This document shows, in pieces, positions 16,085-24,772 of a stretch of 64,000 nucleotides of DNA. A program made the translations under genes and the position numbers. Source of the DNA: Anaeromassilibacillus sp. An200 (GTDB lineage: Bacteria > Bacillota > Clostridia > Oscillospirales > Acutalibacteraceae); NCBI RefSeq assembly GCF_002160025.1, contig NZ_NFJU01000022.1, positions 1-64,000 of the forward strand, written 5' to 3'. Every line of letters starts with the position of its first letter. Position 1 is the stretch's first letter. The notes under the pieces were generated by a model. It worked only from the letters and a program-made list of their open reading frames with translations, was not told where the DNA came from and made no database searches.

Positions 16085-16792
16085 ATGGATATCAGTGCGA
16101 TTGACAGAAAAAAGGTCAGTGACGAAGTTTTTGAACAAATGAAAAAAATGATCTCCGATCAGGTATGGAAAGAAGGAGAGAAGATCCCATCCCAGCACGA
16201 GCTGCAAAACATGTTCAAAGTGAGCCGGGTTTCCATCCGTGAAGCGCTGAAAAAGCTCGAAAGCTATGGCATTATCGTAACGCAGCAGGGGCGGGGAAGC
16301 TTCGTCGTCCGCTTTGAGGATGCCGACTGGTTCGGTGATTCTGCCTTAAAGGTCTATCAAAATTCGGTGGACTCCAAGACCATCCGCGATTTCATGGAAT
16401 TCCGCAGAATCATTGAGATTGAAAATGTAGCGCTCGCAGTGGAACGCGCAACACCGGAAGACATCCGGAAACTGGAGGAAAATTATCAGAATATGCTCGA
16501 TGCCCGCGGGGATGTGCAGAAATTTTCAGATTATGACTTCAATTTCCATCAGCTTATCGCCTACACAACGCGCAACCTGATTCTGATTCGCTGCTACACG
16601 CTGGCTTTGACGTTCTTAAAGAAGGATTTTGACAGAGTGGTAAGAAAGGTTGGTATTGATAAAGGAACATACTACCACAAAGAGATTTTGAATGCAATCC
16701 GGGACCGTGATTCATCGAAAGCCAAAAAACTGATGGCGGAGCACCTGGAAGCTGCCAATTCTATTTTCTTCGATTCTGCCGACAATACCTGA
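16085..16792 (+). CDS. GntR-family (FadR subfamily) transcriptional regulator
   Basis: 235 residues. The N-terminal winged helix shows the GntR pattern (VSDEVFEQMKKMI, EGEKIPSQHELQNMFKVSRV, SIREALKKLESYGIIVTQQGRGSFV). The C-terminal helical FCD domain has metal/ligand-type residues (DFMEFRRIIEIENVALA, YDFNFHQLIAYTT, HKEILNAI, LMAEHLEAAN). FadR-subfamily members usually sense sugar acids or other carboxylates. The gene precedes a carbohydrate-acid operon with a tartronate-semialdehyde-reductase-like enzyme, which it probably represses. Ribosome site aaaggaatcag before ATG 16085. Confidence 0.9.
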   Translation: MDISAIDRKKVSDEVFEQMKKMISDQVWKEGEKIPSQHELQNMFKVSRVSIREALKKLESYGIIVTQQGRGSFVVRFEDADWFGDSALKVYQNSVDSKTIRDFMEFRRIIEIENVALAVERATPEDIRKLEENYQNMLDARGDVQKFSDYDFNFHQLIAYTTRNLILIRCYTLALTFLKKDFDRVVRKVGIDKGTYYHKEILNAIRDRDSSKAKKLMAEHLEAANSIFFDSADNT

Positions 16793-16817
16793 TTGCCGGC
16801 AGGAAGAAATTTTACCT

Positions 16818-16843
16818 CAACTTGTATGATATCATATAAGTTG
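16818..16843. promoter_or_regulatory. Palindromic GntR/FadR operator upstream of the lipoprotein remnant
   Basis: The left half caacttgtatgat and right half atcatataagttg form a 26-bp palindrome with one mismatched pair. It shares its core with the sequence before the regulator gene (16029-16040), making it the likely operator of the catabolic operon. Confidence 0.75.
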
Positions 16844-16943
16844 ATAAAAGGAGGCGCATAGGGAAGCATACTTTTTTATCCGTCAGGGGACAGAGGATCA
16901 ACATATTTTTTATTTCTGAAAAGACAAATTTAAGGAGGATTGT

Positions 16944-17147
16944 ATGATGAAGTTCAAGAAAGCGATCGCAATGTTGCTTGCAGGCGGATTGATCATGGGA
17001 AGCTTTTATGGCTGCGCTGACAGCAATTCCTCGTCCAGCGGAGGCACCAGCGGAACGTCTGATCAGGAAAACAGCACATCCCCTGAAACGGGAGAAAAAG
17101 CCAAGCTGCTTTATTCACAACGGGAATCATGGCTCATGAAGCGCTGA
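16944..17147 (+). pseudogene. Substrate-binding lipoprotein, N-terminus only
   Basis: ATG 16944 follows aaggaggat. A lipoprotein signal peptide (KKAIAMLLAGGLIMGSFYGC) is followed by a Ser/Gly/Thr-rich linker typical of clostridial transporter binding proteins. Native-looking sequence ends at about residue 55 (17105-17110). The remaining in-frame codons are out-of-frame transketolase sequence, ending at a TGA. The binding domain and any permease genes are missing, so the operon has lost its uptake system. Confidence 0.75.
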
Positions 17148-17467
17148 AAGCAGCTGAGATTCTGGACAGGGAAGGGATTTCCCTGCATGTCGTCCATCTG
17201 CCGGGAATCAAGCCGGTGAACAAGGAAGCCGTCATGCGGCAGGCCGCCGGAAAAAAGGCGGTGCTCGCCTGCGAGGAGCACTCCGTCAGGGGAGGGCTTT
17301 CCATGCTGATCAGCTATCTTTTCCGCAGGGAAACGATCCCCGTGGATTGTGTGGCGGTGATGGACGCCTTCGGGCAGTCCGCGGGCTCCTATGAGGAATT
17401 GATGGAATACTATGGACTCAACGCGGAGGCAGTCTGCCGCAAGGCGCGCGGGCTGCTTGGGAAGTGA
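17105..17467 (+). pseudogene. Transketolase C-terminal subunit, C-terminal domain only
   Basis: The frame opens at about 17105 with ALFTTGIMAHEALKAAEIL and continues through the transketolase C-terminal (domain 3) fold (ISLHVVHLPGIKPVNKEAV, CEEHSVRGGL, FGQSAGSYEELMEYYGL) to a proper C-terminus. The pyrimidine-binding domain and the partner subunit are absent. No ribosome site precedes it, since the sequence upstream is the lipoprotein. It is the right half of a deletion join. Confidence 0.8.
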
Positions 17468-17476
17468 GGGAAAAAC

Positions 17477-18364
17477 ATGAAAATCGGTTTTATTGGTTTG
17501 GGAATCATGGGGAAGCCGATGGCTCTGAACCTGATCAAAGCGGGCTGCTCCCTGTGTGTCTATGATATTGTTCCGGCGGCGGTTCAGGCTTTGCAGGAAG
17601 CCGGGGCGCAGGCCGCCGATTCACCCCGGGTCGTGGCGGAATGCTGCGATCTCATTCTGACGATGCTCCCGAATTCCCCCCATGTCAAAGAGGTGCTTTT
17701 GGGACAGAACGGCGTGCTGGAAGGCATGCGTCCCGGCACCCTGATCGTGGATATGAGCTCCATTGATCCGACCGCTTCCGTGGAGCTGGAAAAGGAAGTG
17801 GCCAAAAAAGGCGGAGACATGCTGGACGCGCCGGTCAGCGGCGGAGAACCCAAGGCAATCGACGCAACGCTCTCCTTCATGTGCGGAGGAAAGCCGGAAG
17901 CGTTTGAGCGCGCCAAGCCCATTCTGGAGAAAATGGGCGCGTCCGTGGTGCTGGTGGGCGGCATCGGAAGCGGAAACATGGCAAAGCTGGCCAATCAGAT
18001 CATGGTGGCCTCCAATATCGCGGCGGTGTCGGAAGCGCTCACCCTGGCGGCAAAAGCCGGCGTAAGCCCCGACAGCGTTTACCGTGCCGTGCGCGGCGGA
18101 TTGGCCGGCAGCACGGTTCTGGACGCGAAGGCCCCCATGATGCTCCAACGCAATTTTGCTCCGGGATTCCGCATTGAACTGCACATCAAGGATTTGACAA
18201 ACGCGATGAACGCCGCACAGGCCGTCAGCATGGAGCTTCCGCTGACGGAGCTTGTGCTGGGAATGATGAAGCATCTGCGGGAAGAAGGGAAGGAAAAGCT
18301 GGATCACAGCGCCCTGGTGCAATACTATGAGGAGCTTGGAAATGTGGAAGTGAAGCCTCTATGA
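17477..18364 (+). CDS. garR: 2-hydroxy-3-oxopropionate reductase / 3-hydroxyisobutyrate dehydrogenase family
   Basis: 295 residues, full length. The NAD(P)-binding glycine motif is at the start (MKIGFIGLGIMGKPMALNL). The substrate-binding signature DAPVSGGEPKA (~117-127), the catalytic-lysine region GNMAKLANQIM (Lys ~170) and KDLTNAMNAA follow. The family reduces tartronate semialdehyde to glycerate or oxidises 3-hydroxyisobutyrate; tartronate semialdehyde reductase fits the GntR and sugar-isomerase context best, but specificity cannot be read from sequence. It starts 9 nt after the transketolase fragment with gtgaggg as ribosome site. Confidence 0.8.
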   Translation: MKIGFIGLGIMGKPMALNLIKAGCSLCVYDIVPAAVQALQEAGAQAADSPRVVAECCDLILTMLPNSPHVKEVLLGQNGVLEGMRPGTLIVDMSSIDPTASVELEKEVAKKGGDMLDAPVSGGEPKAIDATLSFMCGGKPEAFERAKPILEKMGASVVLVGGIGSGNMAKLANQIMVASNIAAVSEALTLAAKAGVSPDSVYRAVRGGLAGSTVLDAKAPMMLQRNFAPGFRIELHIKDLTNAMNAAQAVSMELPLTELVLGMMKHLREEGKEKLDHSALVQYYEELGNVEVKPL

Positions 18365-19165
18365 AGCTGGGATGCTGTGCTTGCGGATAAAGCGGATCCT
18401 GTGGGAAGAAAATATCTCCCGATGCTCAAGGAGCTGTCCTATGATTTTGTGGAGCTTCCCCTGGCGCAGGTGATGGACCTGTCCGAGGACGAATTTTCTT
18501 CGCTGGTGAACGAGCTGGACGATCGGAACCTCCCCTGTAAAAGCTGCAACAATTTTTTTCCGCAATCCGTGCGTTTGACAGGTGAGCATACAGCGTCCCC
18601 GGCAGTCATCCAGCAGTATATTGAGCGCTCCCTGCGGCGGGCTTCCCGTCTGGGGGCGGAAAAGGTAGTCTTTGGAAGCTCCGGAGCCAAAAACATTCCC
18701 GCAGGCTTCCCTTATGAAAAAGCATACCAACAGGTGGTGGAGGTGATGAGGCAGGCGGCCCCTGTCGCGGGAGATCTCGGCATTGCCATCGCTTTGGAGC
18801 CTCTGAACCGCACGGAAAGCAACCTGATCCTGAACCTGACGGAAAGCATACAGCTGATGGAGGACATCGATTCCCCCCATGTCCGCCTGATGCTGGATTA
18901 TTACCACTTTGTGCTGGAAAACGACAGCATGGAAACCTTGTGCGCGCATGCAAAGGAATTGATCCATGTGCACCTGGCGTCTCCGGCAGAGAGAAGGGTT
19001 CCGGATTTGGGAGATATCGCGATTGTTTACCTTTTGGAACAGCTTGGATACCATGGAGAAGTCAGCATTGAAGCGTTCTCGGACGATCCTTATGACGACT
19101 TGGCCGCGGCACGCAAGCTATTCCCCGGGAAACTGTACTGCAAGCAGAGCGCTTGCGGCGCATGA
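18361..19165 (+). CDS. Sugar phosphate isomerase/epimerase (xylose-isomerase-like TIM barrel), possible frameshift at start
   Basis: From GTG 18377 it gives 262 residues of the AP-endonuclease-2/IolE-type TIM barrel: YDFVELPL, AEKVVFGSSG, GIAIALEPLNRTESN, VRLMLDYYH, LIHVHLASP, YHGEVSIEAF, with metal-ligand Glu, Asp, His and Glu. Family members begin MKLGCC..., and ATG 18361 does read MKLGCC but in a frame one base off, stopping at TAA 18388. A single-base insertion near 18375 (or loss of two) would explain this. If the GTG is used, the protein lacks only the first strand. It overlaps the stop of garR. Confidence 0.7.
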
Positions 19166-19204
19166 CACAGGTGCAGCCCGGCCTGTGTCCATCGTCAGGG
19201 CAAC

Positions 19205-19246
19205 AAAAGGCGGAGCCAGCCTTTGACAGGTTAGCTCCGCCTTTTT
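19205..19246. terminator. Intrinsic terminator, convergent genes
   Basis: Stem aaaaggcggagc with gctccgccttttt between the isomerase (+) and rlmD (-), with A- and T-runs on both sides. A second small hairpin, gacacagg/cctgtgtc, lies just upstream. Confidence 0.85.
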
Positions 19247-19285
19247 GCAGGCCGAAAACACGGAAAACATCAGATGCAGTATGGG

Positions 19286-20590
19286 TTACGCTCTCTGCCC
19301 TGCCCCTGTCTCCCGCCGGGTCAGACTCACGATATTTTCGCAATGATGCGTCCACGGAAACATGTCCACGGGCTGGGCGCGCTCGGCGCGGTAACCGTGG
19401 GACGTGAGATACGCGAGATCGCGCGCCTGCGTCTCCGGGTTGCACGAAATATAGACAACACGCGAGGGAGCGGCCTGACAGACGGCGGCAAGGAATTCGC
19501 GGCTGCTGCCCGCGCGCGGCGGATCCATCAGCACCACGTCGATCTTCTCTCCGGCTCCGGCGGTCTCCCGCAGGAATTCCCCGGCGTCCCCGGCATAAAA
19601 GCGCGCGTTTTTCACACCGTTGCGCCGGGCGTTCTCGGCAGCGTCCCGCGCGGCGGCGGGATTCAGCTCCACGCCAATCACCTTCCCCGCCTTTGCACTC
19701 GCGGCCAGGCCAATCGTCCCCACGCCGCAGTAAGCATCCAGCACCGTCTCTGTGCCGGTGAGCTGTGCCATCTCGATCGCGGCACGGTACAGACGCTCCG
19801 TCTGCACCGGGTTCACCTGATAGAACGACGAAGCCGAAATGCGGAACCGAAGTCCGCACAGCTCGTCCTCGATCGTGCCGGGGCCGTACAGCGTCTGCTC
19901 CTCGTCCCCCAGCACCATGCTGGTGCGCTTGCGGTTGATGTTCAGCACGACCGTCGTGATCTCCGGATGCAGCTTCAAAAGCGCGCGGATAAAATTGTTC
20001 TTCGCGGGCAGCACGGGCGTGCCGGTGACAAGAGCGACCAGATACCGGCCCGTCGCGTAGCCCCGGCGCACCAGCACATGGCGCAGCACGCCGCGCTGGG
20101 TGTCCTCGTTGTACGGCACGATGTGGAACTTCGGCAAAAGGGCGCGGATATCCGCGATGATCCGCCCGGCGTTCTCATCCTCAATCCGGCAGTGGTCCAC
20201 CGGGATAATGTGGTGCGTGCTCGACTGGTAGATCCCGCAGACAAATTTTCCGCGCACCACGCCGAAGGCCGCCTGCACCTTGCAGCGGTAGTGATACGGC
20301 TCATCCATGCCCAAAATGGGCGCAACGGAACAGAACCGGCCGATCAGCCGCTCGATGAGCCGCTGCTTCCACCGGAGCTGATCCGGGTATTCGAGATTCT
20401 GAAGCTGGCAGCCGCCGCATTTGCGTGAATAGGGGCACCGCTCGCTCCGGGGACGCTGCACGGCAAAACCGGCGGCGGGCTGGCGCTGCTCCGGCTTCTG
20501 CCCGGAACGTGCGGCGTGTTCCGGGCGGCGGGTACTGTGGGCGGCGGGCTTGCGGCGGGCAGGCTTTTTCCCTTCAGCCTGTTTTCTCAT
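19286..20590 (-). CDS. rlmD: 23S rRNA (uracil-C5) methyltransferase, RlmD/TrmA family
   Basis: 434 residues. A very basic N-terminal extension (many Lys/Arg/Pro) is followed by an Fe-S cluster motif (CPYSRKCGGCQLQ and a later Cys in VDHCRIED). The SAM methyltransferase domain has FYQVNPVQTERLY, LDAYCGVGTIGLAA, VLMDPPRAGSS and the catalytic-cysteine motif YISCNPETQARDL. It methylates uridine in rRNA (U1939 in E. coli numbering) or tRNA; Firmicutes paralogues (RlmCD) differ in specificity, so the symbol is by family. It starts 1 nt after the ridA stop and is translationally coupled. Confidence 0.85.
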   Translation of the reverse strand: MRKQAEGKKPARRKPAAHSTRRPEHAARSGQKPEQRQPAAGFAVQRPRSERCPYSRKCGGCQLQNLEYPDQLRWKQRLIERLIGRFCSVAPILGMDEPYHYRCKVQAAFGVVRGKFVCGIYQSSTHHIIPVDHCRIEDENAGRIIADIRALLPKFHIVPYNEDTQRGVLRHVLVRRGYATGRYLVALVTGTPVLPAKNNFIRALLKLHPEITTVVLNINRKRTSMVLGDEEQTLYGPGTIEDELCGLRFRISASSFYQVNPVQTERLYRAAIEMAQLTGTETVLDAYCGVGTIGLAASAKAGKVIGVELNPAAARDAAENARRNGVKNARFYAGDAGEFLRETAGAGEKIDVVLMDPPRAGSSREFLAAVCQAAPSRVVYISCNPETQARDLAYLTSHGYRAERAQPVDMFPWTHHCENIVSLTRRETGAGQRA

Positions 20591-20591
20591 C

Positions 20592-20972
20592 TCAGCCCTT
20601 TACGGCCACGGCCTCAGCCTCAAAGAGCGCACCCTTCGGCAGAGCGGCCACCTGCACGCAGGAGCGGGCCGGGAAATTGGAGGTGAAGAAACGGGCGTAT
20701 ACCTCGTTGACGGCGGCGAAATCGTTCATATCCGCGAGAAACACGGTGGTTTTCACCACATCGCTGTAATCCATCCCGGCGGTTTTCAGGATCTCCCCGA
20801 GATTCTTCAGGCCCTGCTCCGCCTGCTCCGTGACGGAAGAAGCAAGCGCGCCCGTGGCCGGATCCAGGCCGAGCTGGCCGGAAATATAAAGCGTATTCCC
20901 CGCGAGAACGGCGTGCGAGTACGGGCCGAGGGCGGCGGGGGCATTCTGTGCGGCGATTATTTTATTGCTCAT
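20592..20972 (-). CDS. ridA: RidA family reactive-intermediate deaminase
   Basis: 126 residues, full length. The YjgF/YER057c/UK114 pattern is clear: [88 protein letters not shown], with the catalytic Arg in PARS and terminal Glu. RidA hydrolyses 2-aminoacrylate and related enamines formed by PLP enzymes. Good ribosome site (ccaggaggag) before ATG 20972. First gene of a two-gene unit with rlmD. Confidence 0.95.
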   Translation of the reverse strand: MSNKIIAAQNAPAALGPYSHAVLAGNTLYISGQLGLDPATGALASSVTEQAEQGLKNLGEILKTAGMDYSDVVKTTVFLADMNDFAAVNEVYARFFTSNFPARSCVQVAALPKGALFEAEAVAVKG

Positions 20973-21043
20973 GGTAAAACTCCTCCTGGCAAGGTTTTTC
21001 CTTTATTATAGCATCTCCCCCGCACGACCGCAATGCGCGGGGC

Positions 21044-21097
21044 GCAAAAAGCCCCGGGCCGCGCCTTTCCGGCGTGGATCCCAGGGGCTTTTTGTGC
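21044..21097. terminator. Bidirectional intrinsic terminator
   Basis: Stem gcaaaaagcccc with ggggctttttgtgc. It stops GH2 transcripts on the minus strand. Confidence 0.85.
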
Positions 21098-21151
21098 TAT
21101 GATGGAGGAAGCGGCGGGACAATGCCCGCACGGTATGGCTTTGCCTGTATG

Positions 21152-22879
21152 TTACGCCTTTTCGCAGGCGGCGGCGCGGCTGTTGATCGCCGCGAAAATC
21201 TTCATATCAAACTTCGGCTTGCGGTCGTAGGTATACAGGCCGTTGGTCTCCTGCTCCACGTCGTAGAGCTGCGTATAACAGAAGCCAAACATATTCGGGT
21301 TGTCGAGAAGCGCGTCCGTCAGGCCGCGGTAGCGGGAGATAAACTCCTCCTCCGTCTGCGGGCCCTGTCCATAGCCCCAGGCCTTTTCCACATCCCCGCC
21401 GGGATTCCACTTGATGCCGCCGTACTCACTGACAAACATCGGCAGGCCCTTCGTGTACTGCTGACGGCCGTATTGCTGGTGCACATCGTAAAAATCTCCG
21501 CCCGTGCGGAAGGCTTCGTAATGCTCCGCGAACGCAGCCGGATCCTGCTCATAATCGTGCACATCGTAAATGTCGGTGACAACATGGTAGTTGCCGCTGG
21601 TGTCGATGCAGGGACGCGTGGGGTCAAGCAGCTTTGTGACACGGTAAATCATGGCCAGCGTCGCGCCGATCTGCTTCCTGCCGTCGCGGTCCCACGTCTC
21701 GTTGAACGGGCACCAACCGACAATCGCGGGATGGTTGAAATCGCGCGTCACCGCGTCAAGCCATTCGCCCTGGAACGCCTCGAGCGCCGCCGGATCGGCG
21801 AGATCCAAGCCCCAGTTGGCCATCTCACCCCAGGCCAGATAGCCGAAACGATCGCAGTGATAGAGGAAACGCGGCTCAAACACCTTCTCATGCAGGCGCG
21901 CGCCGTTAAAGCCGGCGGCAAAGCTCAGCTCGATGTCGCGCACCAGCGCGGCCTCGTCGGGAGCGGTGTAGATGCCGTCCGGGTAGAAGCCCTGATCCAG
22001 CACCAGACGCTGGAACACCGGACGTCCGTTGAGTAAAACGCGCATGCCGTCGATGCGCACCTCGCGCATGCCGGCATAGCTCTTCACCTCGTCCTCCCCG
22101 AAACGGAGGGTCAAATCGTAGAGATTGCCCTGTCCCACATCCCAGAGATGCGTTTCCGCAAGAGCGATCGTCACGCAGGCCGTGCCGTTCTCGGCGCGCA
22201 CACTGGCTTCCCCGCAGGGACGGCCCTCAAACGACGATTGCACGGAGAATTCTCCCGCCCCGCACAGCTGAGCCTGCACCGTCAGCGTCCCGGCGGCGAT
22301 GTTCGGGAAATACTGGACGGACTTGATGTAGGAAAACGGCACAAACTCCAGCCACACCGTCTGCCAGATGCCGGTGGTGCGGGTGTAGTCACAGTCGTGG
22401 GAATAGAAAAGCTCGCTCTGCTTGCCGTGCGGCTGCGCGCCGTGGCGGTTGTCGTCGGCGGCGTAGACGGTCAGGCGGTTTTCGCCCTCGGCGCACAGTT
22501 CCGTGATATCATAGCAGAACGACGTATAGCCGCCGCGGTGCGTGCCCGCCGGCTTTCCGTTGATAAACACGCGGGATTCATAGTCGACCGCGCCGAAGTG
22601 CAGCAGCACACGCCCGGCCAGCTGCTCCTTCGTCACGGAGAATGTGCGCAGATACCACACAGCGGGGATAAAGTCCTTGTATCCGATGCCGCTGAGAGCG
22701 CTTTCCGGGCAGAACGGGACGGTGATTGTCCGGTCGAGCGCTTCGCGCTCCTCAAACCGGCGGTCCAGCCCGCTCATGCCAAAATCAAAAGCAAACTGCC
22801 ACTCGCCATTTAAATTTTCCCAGTTCTTCCGCTCAAACTGCGGCTGGGGATGTTCCGGTCTTGGGATTCTGTTTTCCAT
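21152..22879 (-). CDS. Glycoside hydrolase family 2 protein (beta-galactosidase/glucuronidase-like)
   Basis: 575 residues. It has an N-terminal sugar-binding jelly roll (RKNWENLNGEWQFAFDFG, WYLRTFSV, LHFGAVDYESRVFINGK, GGYTSFCYDIT), an immunoglobulin-like middle and a TIM barrel with acid/base Glu in CPFNETWD (~393) and nucleophile Glu in VSEYGGIKW (~482). The motif YTRTTGIWQTVWLE is typical of the compact GH2 group found in gut Firmicutes. No signal peptide is present, so it acts in the cytoplasm on an imported oligosaccharide or glycoside of unknown identity. Ribosome site aaggaggag. Divergent from the AraC regulator, its likely activator. Confidence 0.9.
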   Translation of the reverse strand: MENRIPRPEHPQPQFERKNWENLNGEWQFAFDFGMSGLDRRFEEREALDRTITVPFCPESALSGIGYKDFIPAVWYLRTFSVTKEQLAGRVLLHFGAVDYESRVFINGKPAGTHRGGYTSFCYDITELCAEGENRLTVYAADDNRHGAQPHGKQSELFYSHDCDYTRTTGIWQTVWLEFVPFSYIKSVQYFPNIAAGTLTVQAQLCGAGEFSVQSSFEGRPCGEASVRAENGTACVTIALAETHLWDVGQGNLYDLTLRFGEDEVKSYAGMREVRIDGMRVLLNGRPVFQRLVLDQGFYPDGIYTAPDEAALVRDIELSFAAGFNGARLHEKVFEPRFLYHCDRFGYLAWGEMANWGLDLADPAALEAFQGEWLDAVTRDFNHPAIVGWCPFNETWDRDGRKQIGATLAMIYRVTKLLDPTRPCIDTSGNYHVVTDIYDVHDYEQDPAAFAEHYEAFRTGGDFYDVHQQYGRQQYTKGLPMFVSEYGGIKWNPGGDVEKAWGYGQGPQTEEEFISRYRGLTDALLDNPNMFGFCYTQLYDVEQETNGLYTYDRKPKFDMKIFAAINSRAAACEKA

Positions 22880-23006
22880 TGCCTGCTCCTCCTTGGTCGC
22901 ACAACGATTGCGGGCGCGTCCGCGCCCTTAATTTCTGCCCTTAGTATACCGCCGCGCACGTGCCGTGCCAATACAGAAAAAAAGCAGCAAAGTGAGGATT
23001 TCACGC

Positions 23007-23837
23007 ATGAGGGAAAAGCTTCTCAGCTTCCTGCCCGATCAGTTCCCGGAGCCGGACGCTTTCTTTGTGGAGCTGACGGGGATCACATACCCCGATCCGC
23101 GCTACCGGATCGACCGCGACCGCTCGCCGGTGCTCTGCCTGGAATATGTGATCGCGGGGCGCGGCCATGTCGAAGTGGGAGGGAGGTCGTTCGATCCGCA
23201 GGCGGGAGACGTATACCTGCTGCCTATGGGCCTGCACCACCGCTACCGCTCGGATCCCGCCGATCCGTGGAAAAAAATCTGGATGAACGTGCGCGGTACG
23301 CTGTGCGCCGATCTGCTGCGCGCGTACCGGCTGGGGGAGACGTACCATGTGCCCGCCTGCCCGCTGCTGCCGCTGTTTGAAGAATTTGTCTCCGTCTGCG
23401 CCGGGCCGCCCGCCGATCCGTGGGAGCTCGAGCGCCGCTGCTCCCTCCTTTTGCACGACATCCTTTCTCGCGTGCGCGCTTCCCTCTCCATCCTGCCGGA
23501 CAGCCCGCCCGGCCCGGCGGAGCAGGCCCGGGAGCTGCTGGACCGCTCGCTGTATGAGCCGGTCACGGTGGACGATCTGGCCGCCGCCGTGGGGCTGTCC
23601 CCCTCCCAGCTCACGCGGGTCTTTTCGGCACGCTTCGGCGTAACGCCCTACCGCTATCTGCTTTCCCGCCGCCTGGAAACAGCGCGCCTGCTTCTGCGCG
23701 GCACAGCCCTGCCTGTGCGGGAGATCGCCTTCCGGCTGTGTTTCTCAGACGAGCACTATTTCTCCTCCCTCTTCCGCCGCAAGACAGGACAAACGCCCTC
23801 GGCATACCGGCGGGACCCCGAAGGAAAAATTTTATAA
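23007..23837 (+). CDS. AraC-family regulator with cupin sensor domain
   Basis: 276 residues from ATG 23007 (gtgagga 8 nt before). The N-terminal cupin (YVIAGRGHVEVGGRSF, GDVYLLPMGLHHRY) is followed by two helix-turn-helix motifs (VDDLAAAVGLSPSQLTRVFS and VREIAFRLCFSDEHYFSSLF) ending in RKTGQTPSAYRR. It is transcribed divergently from the GH2 gene with about 125 bp between the start codons, so it most likely controls that glycosidase in response to its sugar. Confidence 0.9.
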   Translation: MREKLLSFLPDQFPEPDAFFVELTGITYPDPRYRIDRDRSPVLCLEYVIAGRGHVEVGGRSFDPQAGDVYLLPMGLHHRYRSDPADPWKKIWMNVRGTLCADLLRAYRLGETYHVPACPLLPLFEEFVSVCAGPPADPWELERRCSLLLHDILSRVRASLSILPDSPPGPAEQARELLDRSLYEPVTVDDLAAAVGLSPSQLTRVFSARFGVTPYRYLLSRRLETARLLLRGTALPVREIAFRLCFSDEHYFSSLFRRKTGQTPSAYRRDPEGKIL

Positions 23838-23853
23838 AAAACGCGGGATCCTC

Positions 23854-23884
23854 TTGACTTGGAGTGCACTCCATATCTTATACT
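23854..23884 (+). promoter_or_regulatory. MerR-type promoter with 19-bp spacer
   Basis: TTGACT (23854-23859) and TATACT (23879-23884) are 19 nt apart. The spacer holds the perfect palindrome tggagtgcactcca (23860-23873). Over-long spacers carrying a central dyad are the hallmark of MerR-family activated promoters. No merR gene is in this window. Confidence 0.85.
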
Positions 23885-23920
23885 GGGATCATCACAACAG
23901 CAAAAGAGGTCGGACAACGC

Positions 23921-24772
23921 ATGACGATAACAAAAACCATCGAAGGAAAAACATTTGACGAGGAGCGCGCGCTGTACCATCTGATGAACACGCGCGTGGA
24001 GCGCTGCACGTTTGCAGGCCCGGCGGACGGAGAATCCGCCCTCAAGGAGCCGCGCGATGTGGAGGTGGCGGACTGCCATTTCTCCCTGCGCTACCCGCTG
24101 TGGCACGCAAAGGGCTTTTCGCTCTCCTCCTCCGTGCTCGACGGCGGCACCCGCGCGCCGATCTGGTATGCCTCCGAGGGCATGATCGACGGCTGCACGA
24201 TCGAGGGTGTAAAATGCCTGCGCGAGTGCGGCAGCATCCAGGTGCAGAACTGCCGGATCACCTCCCCGGAATTTGGCTGGAAGTGCCGCGGCCTTGCCCT
24301 GCGGGACAACGTGATTACATCGGAATATTTCCTGCTCGACAGCAGCGGAATTGAGATCGAAAACCTGGAGCTGCACGGCAAATATTCCTTCCAGTACACA
24401 AACGGCGTACATATCAGCCACTCCAACCTGGACACCAAGGACGCCTTCTGGCACAGCTGCGGCGTCACGGTGGAGGACAGCATCGTGCGCGGCGAATACC
24501 TGGGCTGGTTTTCGCAGAACCTCACACTCATCCGCTGCCATATCATCGGCACCCAGCCGCTGTGCTACTGCGAAAACCTGCGCCTCATCGACTGCACGAT
24601 GGAGGGCACGGATCTCTCGTTTGAATATTCCAACGTTCACGCCACCGTCAACGGCCGCATTGAATCGGTGCGCAGCCCGCGTTCCGGCGTGATTGAGGCG
24701 GATGAGATTGGCGAGATCCTCCATGACGCCGACGTGATGGAATCCAAGTGTGAAATTAAAATCCGGTCTTAA
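23921..24772 (+). CDS. DUF3737 family right-handed beta-helix protein
   Basis: 283 residues from ATG 23921. It starts KTIEGKTFDEERALYHL, followed by many short imperfect repeats (VEVADCHFSL, GMIDGCTIEG, SIQVQNCRIT, LALRDNVIT, VTVEDSIVRG, LTLIRCHIIG, LRLIDCTMEG) that predict a beta-helix. DUF3737 proteins are widespread in Firmicutes, often beside MerR regulators, with unknown biochemical role. The cysteine-rich rungs may make it redox- or metal-sensitive (inference). The MerR-type promoter fits the family association. It overlaps the cytidylate-kinase-like remnant by 4 bp at its end. Confidence 0.85.
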   Translation: MTITKTIEGKTFDEERALYHLMNTRVERCTFAGPADGESALKEPRDVEVADCHFSLRYPLWHAKGFSLSSSVLDGGTRAPIWYASEGMIDGCTIEGVKCLRECGSIQVQNCRITSPEFGWKCRGLALRDNVITSEYFLLDSSGIEIENLELHGKYSFQYTNGVHISHSNLDTKDAFWHSCGVTVEDSIVRGEYLGWFSQNLTLIRCHIIGTQPLCYCENLRLIDCTMEGTDLSFEYSNVHATVNGRIESVRSPRSGVIEADEIGEILHDADVMESKCEIKIRS

